64,000 bases of DNA from Caryophanales bacterium (GTDB taxonomy: Bacteria > Bacillota > Bacilli > Exiguobacteriales > Exiguobacteriaceae), in assembly GCA_902363455.1 (NCBI GenBank), contig CABJAC010000001.1:992001-1056000 (forward strand), given 5' to 3'. Within the stretch, counting starts at the first letter, position 1; every line of letters starts with the position of its first letter. Of the stretch, positions 19,430-26,826 are shown piece after piece. The position numbers and the translations under genes were made by a program. The notes under the pieces are model-generated. The model ran no database searches. It saw only the letters and a program-made list of their open reading frames with translations, and was not told the origin of the DNA.

Positions 19430-20110
19430 ATGGCGAACTATTTGATTTATTTGGCCATCATCATCATCGTGCCAATCTGGGCGCAGATGCGCGTCAGAAA
19501 AACGTATAAAAAATATCAACAAGTTCCGATTCAGAGTGGAGTCACCGGAGCACAAGTCGCGGATTTCATCATGAAGCAAAACGGGATTACGAATGTGCGG
19601 CTTGAGCCGATCGGCGGAACGATGTCCGATCACTATGATCCGACGAATAAAGTCGTCCGCCTGTCGGAAGACGTCTACTACGGTTCTACGGTCTCAGCGG
19701 TTTCAATCGCCGCCCACGAAATCGGGCACGTCATCCAAGACGCAACCGATTACGGGATGATGCGGGTTCGTCACCGGATCGCACCAGTCGCTTCGATCAC
19801 ATCGAACCTGTCGTTCCCGTTGTTGTTGATCGGTTTCTTGGCTGGTATGAGTGGATTGGCAATGCTTGGTGTCATCTTGATGCTCGGAGCAGTCATTTTT
19901 CAACTCGTGACATTACCGGTTGAGTTTGATGCTTCCAACCGGGCGATGGCCCAGTTGACAGAACATGGGATCATCGATGCTGAAGAAGAACGCGGATCAC
20001 GTCGTGTCTTAAACGCTGCTGCGTGGACATATGTCGCAGCGACGCTTGTCGCGATTGCCGAGTTCGTCCGTTTAGCTTTGATTGTCTTTGCACCATCAAG
20101 TGATGACTAA
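19430..20110 (+). CDS. Zinc metallopeptidase, YugP family
   Basis: The 226-residue membrane protein has an N-terminal helix, the zinc-protease motif HEIGH (AAHEIGHVIQDA) near residue 95, a hydrophobic central pair of helices and a C-terminal helix. This matches the YugP neutral zinc metallopeptidase family in length and layout. The substrate is unknown. In B. subtilis yugP lies elsewhere, so the gene replaces the ypjB region here. The unit has its own promoter and a strong terminator. Confidence 0.9.
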   Translation: MANYLIYLAIIIIVPIWAQMRVRKTYKKYQQVPIQSGVTGAQVADFIMKQNGITNVRLEPIGGTMSDHYDPTNKVVRLSEDVYYGSTVSAVSIAAHEIGHVIQDATDYGMMRVRHRIAPVASITSNLSFPLLLIGFLAGMSGLAMLGVILMLGAVIFQLVTLPVEFDASNRAMAQLTEHGIIDAEEERGSRRVLNAAAWTYVAATLVAIAEFVRLALIVFAPSSDD

Positions 20111-20120
20111 ACAATATGAA

Positions 20121-20159
20121 AATGACGAGGAGTCCGGAAGGGACTCCTCGTCATTTTTT
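20121..20159. terminator. Bidirectional terminator between YugP-like and yitT-like genes
   Basis: A perfect 15-bp stem (20121-20135 with 20141-20155), loop GGAAG, has T on one side and A on the other and serves both convergent genes. Confidence 0.93.
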
Positions 20160-20170
20160 GTTGGGACAGG

Positions 20171-21058
20171 TCATGTTTCTTTAATTGGAATACGATTTTC
20201 ATCGAACGTGAATCCTTCTCCCGTGACCTCATAGACATCATGCAAAGTGATGAAAGCATGTTGATCGACTGATTTGACAAGTGTCTTCAATCGTGTGATT
20301 TCATTACGGGCGACGACGACGTACAATACCTCCAAGTCGCGTCCGGAATAACCGCCTTTTGCGATCAGTCGGGTCGTACCACGGTTCATCGTCGCATGAA
20401 TGCCATCCGCGATTTCAGTCCGCTGATCACTGATGATCATGGCAGCTTTTCCAGCATACGTACCTTCTTGCATCCAGTCGATGACACGGGCACCGACATA
20501 GACAGCCAGTAACGTATACATCGCCTGTTTATAGTCGAGGTAAGTCAGGGATGCGATGATGACGAAAAAGTCGAACACCATGAACGTTCTGCCAATCGAC
20601 CAACCAAAGTATCGTTTCGTCAATCGAGCGATGATATCGACCCCGCCGGTCGTACCACCGTTGTTAAAGATGATACCGAGACCAACCCCGATGAAAACGC
20701 CGGCAAACAGGGCGGCAAGGACCATATCATCCTTCAATAAAATTTCCAGTGGGGAGTACTTGGCGATCAACCCGTACCAAATCGAGAAACTGAACGTTCC
20801 GATCAATGTGTAGACAAACGTCGTTCGTCCCAACAATTTGTAACTGACAAGGAATAGCGGGATATTGAGCAGTAAATTCGTAACGGATGGGGAAAAACCG
20901 AACAATCCTTTTAAGATCAAGGTAATGCCTGTAAATCCTCCCTCAGCTAACTCGTTCTGCACGTTAAAATGATAGATACCAAAAGCGAAAATAAATGATC
21001 CAATTAAAATCCAGATGATGTTTTGAATTCGAATTGGAAACTGGAATGGGGGTGCCAT
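20171..21058 (-). CDS. YitT family membrane protein (DUF2179)
   Basis: The 295-residue protein has five to six membrane helices in its first 200 residues (IQNIIWILIGSFIFAFGIYHF at the start, NNGGTTGGVDIIARL in the middle) and a C-terminal cytosolic DUF2179 domain. This is the YitT/YpjC family; B. subtilis has ypjC at this place. The ATG at 21058 is preferred because AGAGGAG lies eight bases before it; ATG at 21079 adds seven residues without a ribosome site. The substrate is unknown. Confidence 0.88.
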   Translation of the reverse strand: MAPPFQFPIRIQNIIWILIGSFIFAFGIYHFNVQNELAEGGFTGITLILKGLFGFSPSVTNLLLNIPLFLVSYKLLGRTTFVYTLIGTFSFSIWYGLIAKYSPLEILLKDDMVLAALFAGVFIGVGLGIIFNNGGTTGGVDIIARLTKRYFGWSIGRTFMVFDFFVIIASLTYLDYKQAMYTLLAVYVGARVIDWMQEGTYAGKAAMIISDQRTEIADGIHATMNRGTTRLIAKGGYSGRDLEVLYVVVARNEITRLKTLVKSVDQHAFITLHDVYEVTGEGFTFDENRIPIKET

Positions 21059-21176
21059 CTGATTGCTCCTCTCTGACATGACTCTTTCTCTAGGGTAACG
21101 GCAGACGTAAAAAAAGACTAGCTTTTCTGATGAAAATCATTCAAAAAGTGGCAGATGTAGTTTTTAGTCGACAATT

Positions 21177-21185
21177 TGATACAAT
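21177..21185 (+). promoter_or_regulatory. Putative extended -10 promoter of bshA-cca-birA
   Basis: TGA directly followed by TACAAT (21180-21185) is an extended -10 form; no good -35 is visible. The bshA start is 44 bases downstream. Confidence 0.4.
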
Positions 21186-21228
21186 GAGCAAGGTAGAGGA
21201 CATTACTTAAAGAGAGAGTGATTAGATT

Positions 21229-22371
21229 ATGAAAAAAGCGATTGGGATTCTTTGTTATCCATCGGTCGGCGGCAGTGGTGTCGTGGCAACGGAACTTGGA
21301 ATGAAGTTAGCGGACCGGGGACATGATGTACATTTCATCACATCGAGTATTCCGTTTCGCCTGACGGAATATCGACCGAATATCACAGTTCATTTGGTGG
21401 AAGTGAATCAATATTCGGTCTTTAAATATCCGCCGTACGACATCACGCTGGCGTCAAAGGTCGCGGAAGTCATCGATGTGTTTGATCTCGATATCATTCA
21501 TGCCCATTATGCTGTTCCCCACGCTGTCTGTGCGGAGCTCGGTCGGAATATGGCGAAGAAAAAAGGCGTCGCGGTCGTGACGACTTTACATGGAACGGAT
21601 ATTACAGTCATCGGACAGGATTTAGAGATGCAACCCGCGATTCGGTACGGGATTGAAAGTTCGGACGCGGTCACGGCCGTTTCGGAAAGTCTGGCTCTTG
21701 AAACAAACATGACATTAAACGGACAGTATGCGATTGAAGTCATTCCAAACTCGATTGATGAAAGTATGTATTATCCGATGCGGGATGAACGACTGAAGCG
21801 GCATTACGGCATCGAACCGGATGAGGTCGTCGTTATCCATATTTCGAACTTTCGGCCGGTCAAACGAATTGACGATACGATTGCTGCGTTTGCGATTGCT
21901 TCGAAGGATCGAGCCATGCGGTTATTATTGGTCGGAGACGGTCCGGAAATGGGACAGACAAGACGCCGGGCGAAGGAACTCGGAATTTATGACAAAATCA
22001 TCTTTGCCGGAAAACAGGAGCATGTCGCTCAGTTGCTTGCAATCAGTGATATTCATTTACTGTTGTCGGAAAAAGAAGCATTCGGACTTGTTGTACTCGA
22101 AGCGATGGCGGTTGGTGTTCCGAGTGTCGTCTCAAGTGCCGGAGGGTTACCGGAAGTGATTCAAGACGGCAAAACCGGATTCATCGTGCCGACGTATGAC
22201 GTGAAGGCGGCGGCGGACCGGATCGGACAGTTGGCGGATAATGCGGCATTGCGGGAAGAATTGGCGGAGGAAGGAATCCGCGATACCCGCAGACGGTTTG
22301 ATTCCAATCAAGTCGTTCGTACCTATGAATTGTTATATGAACGGGTGTGTGCACGCTATGAAAATGCTTGA
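21229..22371 (+). CDS. bshA: N-acetyl-alpha-D-glucosaminyl L-malate synthase
   Basis: The 380-residue GT4 glycosyltransferase starts bacillithiol synthesis by joining GlcNAc to L-malate. It has the N-terminal GGSGVVATELG loop and the C-terminal EKEAFGLVVLEAMA nucleotide-sugar motif. It lies directly upstream of cca, as in B. subtilis, but the deacetylase gene bshB1 and mgsA that precede it there are not in this window. It overlaps cca by 14 bases. Confidence 0.93.
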   Translation: MKKAIGILCYPSVGGSGVVATELGMKLADRGHDVHFITSSIPFRLTEYRPNITVHLVEVNQYSVFKYPPYDITLASKVAEVIDVFDLDIIHAHYAVPHAVCAELGRNMAKKKGVAVVTTLHGTDITVIGQDLEMQPAIRYGIESSDAVTAVSESLALETNMTLNGQYAIEVIPNSIDESMYYPMRDERLKRHYGIEPDEVVVIHISNFRPVKRIDDTIAAFAIASKDRAMRLLLVGDGPEMGQTRRRAKELGIYDKIIFAGKQEHVAQLLAISDIHLLLSEKEAFGLVVLEAMAVGVPSVVSSAGGLPEVIQDGKTGFIVPTYDVKAAADRIGQLADNAALREELAEEGIRDTRRRFDSNQVVRTYELLYERVCARYENA

Positions 22372-23503
22372 ATATGCTAACCACATCATTCAGACGATTG
22401 AAGGAGCGGGAGGAGAGGCCTATATCGTCGGTGGAGCGGTCCGGGATATGTTGCTCAAACGGGATCCCGGAGATTATGATCTCGCAACGTCACTGCTTCC
22501 GGAAGAGGTCATGCAACTTTTTCCGATCGTCATTCCAACCGGACTCGAGCACGGTACCGTCACGGTCGTTTTGGACCACATGCCGTTTGAAATAACGACA
22601 TTTCGTTCGGAAACCACCTACAGTGACCGCCGCCGTCCGGATGCCGTGACACTTGGGGTCAGCTTGGAAGAAGACTTGACACGCCGTGATTTTACCATCA
22701 ATGCGATGGCATTAAAGCCGACCGGTCTCGTAGACTTGTTTGGTGGTCAAGACGACTTGGCATCCAAAATCGTTCGCACGGTCGGTCGGGCGGAAGACCG
22801 GTTTAATGAAGATGCCCTGCGAATGATTCGGGCCTTTCGATTCATGAGCCAGCTGGAATTTACACTGGATCCACAGACGGAACAGGCCATCACGAATCAA
22901 AAACATCATCTTCAATCGGTCGCCGTCGAACGGATCGCGATGGAGTTCGAAAAACTACTATTAGGTCCCGGACGAAAAACGGCACTTCAAGTAATGCTTC
23001 GAACCGGTATTTACGCGGACATGCCGGGTCTTGATGACACGATTCTAAACCAATTGATTTCACTCGACTTGAACGGTGTGTCATCGGACAATGTATGGAC
23101 ACTCGTTTTAGTCGCCGGGTTACGTCCGGAAGCGCTGCGGGTCTTTAAACGTTCCAAAAAACAAGAGGGGCGTGCAAAGACATTGGCCCCCCTTGTACAG
23201 GAGCAGACGTTATCCGATTGGCAACGCTATCGACTGTCGGATGAAGAATTGGAACATTTGAACCACATGACGGGACGTCGTCACGAAGGTCGGACTTCTT
23301 TGCCGATCCGACGTTTACAAGATTTAACGGTCAATGGACGTGACATGATCGAGCTCGGATTGCAAAAAAAACAGATTAAAGAAGCGCTCCATCATCTGGA
23401 ACGGCAAGTGGTGGATGGCCGACTGGAAAATCAACGTGAGATTCTGTTAAAGGAAGTGATGAGTTGGAAAAATCAACACGGGACCGAGTCCTCCATGCAT
23501 TAA
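22358..23503 (+). CDS. cca: CCA-adding tRNA nucleotidyltransferase
   Basis: The 381-residue class II enzyme adds CCA to tRNA 3' ends. Motifs are GGAVRDMLLKRDPGDYDLAT (catalytic DxD as DYD), RRDFTINAMA and EDALRMIRAFRF. ATG at 22358 overlaps the end of bshA and has a poor ribosome site, which suggests coupling; longer in-frame starts lie deep in bshA and are rejected. It overlaps birA by 40 bases. Confidence 0.95.
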   Translation: MKMLEYANHIIQTIEGAGGEAYIVGGAVRDMLLKRDPGDYDLATSLLPEEVMQLFPIVIPTGLEHGTVTVVLDHMPFEITTFRSETTYSDRRRPDAVTLGVSLEEDLTRRDFTINAMALKPTGLVDLFGGQDDLASKIVRTVGRAEDRFNEDALRMIRAFRFMSQLEFTLDPQTEQAITNQKHHLQSVAVERIAMEFEKLLLGPGRKTALQVMLRTGIYADMPGLDDTILNQLISLDLNGVSSDNVWTLVLVAGLRPEALRVFKRSKKQEGRAKTLAPLVQEQTLSDWQRYRLSDEELEHLNHMTGRRHEGRTSLPIRRLQDLTVNGRDMIELGLQKKQIKEALHHLERQVVDGRLENQREILLKEVMSWKNQHGTESSMH

Positions 23504-24435
23504 TGCAGACCGATTGGATATCGGGTCAAGAGTTGGCTGATCAATTAAATATTTCACGTACCGCTATTTGGAAACAAATTGCGACATTAAAAGAGTCAGG
23601 GTATATCATCGAAGCCAATAAAAAAACAGGCTATCATTTAGTAGATCAAGGCGATCGATTGACATCACTCGCGATTCAACAGGATTTGCAAACACGTACT
23701 CTTGGACGGCACATCATGCATCTCGAGCAGACGGAAACGACGCAACGGATTGCGCATGAGCAAGCCCAGCAAGCAGCTGTGGAAGGGACACTGATCGTCT
23801 GTGACTTTCAAACCGGCGGACGAGGACAACTCGGGCGCACATGGCACGAAACGCAGGGAGCAGGCGTTGCGATGAGTTTGATTTTACGTCCTGCAGCACC
23901 GCTTCACCAAGCCGGTCAATTGACATTACTTGCGGGTATCGCCTTGGCACAGACGTTACGGACACTTGATATCCCGGCGACGATTAAATGGCCAAATGAT
24001 TTGTTGATTGAAGGAAAAAAAGTGGCCGGTATCTTAACGGAAATGCAAACGGAAGCTGATCGCATCAATTCCGTCATCATTGGAATCGGCATTAACGTCC
24101 TCCATGAACAGTTTCCGGAAGTATTAGCGGACCGTGCGACGTCTTTGAAATTAGCGACCGGTAAAGTGATTGCCCGCGCTGAAATCGTCGCCATGTTTTT
24201 AAATACGTTCGAACCGATGTACCTGAAGTGGTTAACGGAAGGTTTTGCGTCTTTTGTCTCGTTGTGGGAGAACTATGCGGATCGATTAAACGATCTAGTA
24301 ACGTTACGCACCCGGCAAGAAACGGTGACCGGCATCTTACGCGGCATTCAGGCGGATGGTACGTTACAAATGGAAACGGAAGCAGGAATGAAAACATTCC
24401 ATTCCGCCGAATTGATTTACTGGACAGAAAGATAA
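23464..24435 (+). CDS. birA: Biotin protein ligase and biotin repressor
   Basis: The 323-residue protein has an N-terminal winged helix (GQELADQLNISRTAIWKQIATLKESG) that can bind DNA, and a C-terminal ligase with GGRGQLGRTWHE and KWPNDLLIEGKKVAGIL. It biotinylates acetyl-CoA and pyruvate carboxylases and represses biotin genes. The start is TTG at 23464, inside the end of cca, with AAAGGAAG upstream. No target operator was found in the window. Confidence 0.95.
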   Translation: MEKSTRDRVLHALMQTDWISGQELADQLNISRTAIWKQIATLKESGYIIEANKKTGYHLVDQGDRLTSLAIQQDLQTRTLGRHIMHLEQTETTQRIAHEQAQQAAVEGTLIVCDFQTGGRGQLGRTWHETQGAGVAMSLILRPAAPLHQAGQLTLLAGIALAQTLRTLDIPATIKWPNDLLIEGKKVAGILTEMQTEADRINSVIIGIGINVLHEQFPEVLADRATSLKLATGKVIARAEIVAMFLNTFEPMYLKWLTEGFASFVSLWENYADRLNDLVTLRTRQETVTGILRGIQADGTLQMETEAGMKTFHSAELIYWTER

Positions 24436-24445
24436 GTTCGGACGT

Positions 24446-24475
24446 TTGCAGTCTGCTTTTTGAATCATGTATAAT
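24446..24475 (+). promoter_or_regulatory. Putative sigma-A promoter of panBCD
   Basis: TTGCAG (24446-24451), 18 bases, TATAAT (24470-24475). Initiation would fall about 190 bases before panB, leaving a long leader. Confidence 0.65.
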
Positions 24476-24481
24476 GAATAC

Positions 24482-24673
24482 GAGGATGATAGCCATTTGG
24501 AGTCATACCGGTTAGAGGCTTGTAATCATAGTTTTTATTTAACTGCCTTGATCCTACTCGGACAGGGACAGAAGGATGATTTAGCACTTATTCACGCCTT
24601 CTTTCCTATGGATTATTTTAGGAAGGAAGGTGTTTCCTTTTGTCCTCTCTAAACTACGAAGGAGAGAACACAC
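24482..24673 (+). ncRNA. Structured 5' leader of panBCD (possible pan-type RNA element)
   Basis: The leader can form several stems: GGTTAGAGGC at 24510-24519 with 24545-24554 (imperfect), ATCCT at 24551-24555 with AGGAT at 24573-24577, and a 12-bp stem 24597-24608 with 24619-24630 (one G-U). The last is followed by a T-rich stretch, as in an attenuator. A CTCTC/GAGAG pairing covers the panB ribosome site. A cis-regulatory motif named pan is known in front of panB in Firmicutes; I could not compare with its consensus. A 61-codon frame across this stretch has no ribosome site and is not called. Confidence 0.45.
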
Positions 24674-25513
24674 ATGCATACGATGACACCTTTATTAAAA
24701 AAACAACAAGCTGGGGAAAAACTTGTCATGCTGACAGCATACGATTATCCGTCGGCAAAACTGGCAGAAGCAGGACACGTCGATCTGTTATTGGTCGGTG
24801 ATTCGCTCGGGAACGTCATTCTCGGTTATGATTCGACGATTGCCGTGACAGTAGACGATATGATCCATCACGCAAAAGCCGTACGCCGCGGAGCACCCGC
24901 GACATTTATGGTCGTCGACATGCCATTTGCAAGCTACCACGGTTCATTTGACCGGACGCTCGAAGCGGCAGCCCGTATTTTTCAAGAGAGCGGGGCGGAC
25001 GCTTTGAAACTCGAAGGTGCGGGAGAAATCTTGATGACGATTCGCCGCTTGACGGATGCCGGGATGCCGTGTGTCGCGCATTTAGGACTGACACCACAAT
25101 CTGTTGGCGTGTTGGAAGGGTTCAAAGTTCAGGGAAAATCGCTTGAAGCTGCGGAACAGTTGATTGCCGATAGTTTGGCAGCAGAACAAGCAGGCGCGAA
25201 GATGCTCGTACTCGAATGTGTACCGCATCCTCTTGCGAAACGCGTCCAAGAACTCTTGACGATTCCTGTAATTGGGATCGGTGCCGGTGCTGATGTCGCC
25301 GGACAAGTGTTGGTCTATCATGATCTTTTGACTTACGGCGTCGGCCGGCTTCCGAAATTTGTTAAAGCATATGCCGATTGGAACACATCAGGTACGGAAG
25401 CCATCGCTCATTACGTCCAAGAAGTTAAAAACGGCACATTCCCTGAATTGGCTCATTCCTTCATGATGGATGAGGAATTGATTGGTGCCTTATACGGAGG
25501 AACGAAAGAATGA
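24674..25513 (+). CDS. panB: 3-methyl-2-oxobutanoate hydroxymethyltransferase
   Basis: The 279-residue TIM-barrel enzyme makes ketopantoate from alpha-ketoisovalerate and methylene-THF. Motifs are [39 protein letters not shown] and GIGAG. AAGGAGAG precedes the ATG. It overlaps panC by 4 bases (ATGA), so panB, panC and panD are one operon for pantothenate, the precursor of coenzyme A. Confidence 0.97.
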   Translation: MHTMTPLLKKQQAGEKLVMLTAYDYPSAKLAEAGHVDLLLVGDSLGNVILGYDSTIAVTVDDMIHHAKAVRRGAPATFMVVDMPFASYHGSFDRTLEAAARIFQESGADALKLEGAGEILMTIRRLTDAGMPCVAHLGLTPQSVGVLEGFKVQGKSLEAAEQLIADSLAAEQAGAKMLVLECVPHPLAKRVQELLTIPVIGIGAGADVAGQVLVYHDLLTYGVGRLPKFVKAYADWNTSGTEAIAHYVQEVKNGTFPELAHSFMMDEELIGALYGGTKE

Positions 25514-26340
25514 AAATCATGCAGAGTGTGGAACAACTGCGGGAAGTTTTGGCGGGACAAACATCGATTGGATTCGTCCCGACGATGGGTTTTCTGCACG
25601 AAGGGCACGCCTCGCTGCTGAAACAGGCACGGCAGGACAACGATATCGTTGTTTTAAGCATCTTTGTCAATCCGACACAATTCGGTCCAAATGAAGATTT
25701 AGACCGTTATCCGCGTGACGAGCAGCGTGATCAGCGATTGGCGCAAGCAGCAGGAGTCGACTATCTCTTTTATCCGACGAATGATGTCATGTATCCACTT
25801 GATATGGCCCGAGTCACGGTTCGTTCGGGTGATGACGTCTTATGTGGTGCATCGCGTCCGGGACATTTTGATGGAGTCTTGACGGTCGTCAGTAAATTGT
25901 TTAATATCGTTCAGCCGACCCGTGCTTATTTCGGATTAAAAGATGCACAACAATTGGCATTGATTGAAGGGTACGTAGCGGACTATTTCGTACCGGTCGA
26001 GATTAAACGGTGTCCGATCATTCGTGAAGTGGATGGACTGGCGAAATCGTCCCGGAATGTCTATTTGTCGGAAGCCGAGCGCGAACAGGCACCGGGCATT
26101 CAACAGGCACTACAGGAAGCAAAACAAGCGCTTGATGCAGGTACGCCGCTTGAAACGGTTCTTGCACAAACACGCGCGTCACTTCACTTTGAAGGGACGA
26201 CGATTGATTATGTCGAAGCTGTTGCGTATCCGACGCTCGGACCAGTCAATCCGACAACGAAAACGATTTTACTCGCGGTTGCCGTTCAATTCAAATCGGC
26301 ACGTTTGATTGATAACTTACTATATACGAGAGGAGCATGA
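25510..26340 (+). CDS. panC: Pantothenate synthetase (pantoate--beta-alanine ligase)
   Basis: The 276-residue ATP-dependent ligase joins pantoate and beta-alanine. It has [21 protein letters not shown] (HIGH-type nucleotide motif), [14 protein letters not shown], and [16 protein letters not shown] (KMSKS-like). It overlaps panB at the start and panD's upstream ATG at the end. Confidence 0.97.
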   Translation: MKIMQSVEQLREVLAGQTSIGFVPTMGFLHEGHASLLKQARQDNDIVVLSIFVNPTQFGPNEDLDRYPRDEQRDQRLAQAAGVDYLFYPTNDVMYPLDMARVTVRSGDDVLCGASRPGHFDGVLTVVSKLFNIVQPTRAYFGLKDAQQLALIEGYVADYFVPVEIKRCPIIREVDGLAKSSRNVYLSEAEREQAPGIQQALQEAKQALDAGTPLETVLAQTRASLHFEGTTIDYVEAVAYPTLGPVNPTTKTILLAVAVQFKSARLIDNLLYTRGA

Positions 26341-26342
26341 TT

Positions 26343-26726
26343 ATGTTACGCACATTCATGCACGCAAAATTACACAAAGCCCGTGTCACGGAAGCGAATC
26401 TGCATTACGTCGGTTCGATTACGATTGATGAAGATTTACTGGACGCTGTCGGGATTCTTGAAAATGAAAAAGTCCAAGTGACGAACAACCAGAACGGGGC
26501 ACGTATCGAGACATATGCCATTAAAGGAGCTCGTGGTTCTGGCGTGATTTGTTTAAACGGAGCAGCTGCCCGCCATTTCCAAATCGGAGATGAAGTCATC
26601 ATCATGGCCTATGCACAATTGACGAACGAAGAAATCTCAGCACATGTTCCGAAAGTTGCTGTCCTTGATCAAGATAATTCCATCAAGCAGATGTTATCGC
26701 AGGAAATCGCACATACGATCTTATGA
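26343..26726 (+). CDS. panD: Aspartate 1-decarboxylase proenzyme
   Basis: The 127-residue proenzyme makes beta-alanine. It cleaves itself between Gly24 and Ser25 (HYVGSITID) to form the pyruvoyl cofactor, and carries LNGAAAR in the substrate site. ATG at 26343 is preferred to 26337, since GAGAGGAG then has proper spacing and the length equals the usual 127 residues with Ser at position 25. A terminator follows. Confidence 0.97.
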   Translation: MLRTFMHAKLHKARVTEANLHYVGSITIDEDLLDAVGILENEKVQVTNNQNGARIETYAIKGARGSGVICLNGAAARHFQIGDEVIIMAYAQLTNEEISAHVPKVAVLDQDNSIKQMLSQEIAHTIL

Positions 26727-26730
26727 TTTT

Positions 26731-26764
26731 GAGGGACCCGAGGTACATTCGGGTCTCTTTTTTG
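26731..26764 (+). terminator. Intrinsic terminator after panD
   Basis: GAGGGACCCGA (26731-26741) pairs with TCGGGTCTCT (from 26749) and a T run follows. Confidence 0.88.
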
Positions 26765-26776
26765 TTAAGATGGAAC

Positions 26777-26804
26777 TTGAGATGCCATATGTTTAAGGTA
26801 TGGA
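26777..26804 (+). promoter_or_regulatory. Putative sigma-A promoter of dinG
   Basis: TTGAGA (26777-26782), 16 bases, TATGGA (26799-26804). Confidence 0.4.
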
Positions 26805-26826
26805 TGGTTAAAGGTGGAGATGAGTC

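Noticed and set aside
24467..24652. 61-codon ORF between birA and panB
   Set aside because: It begins inside the probable -10 box of the panB promoter, has no ribosome site, and the region is better explained as a structured leader.
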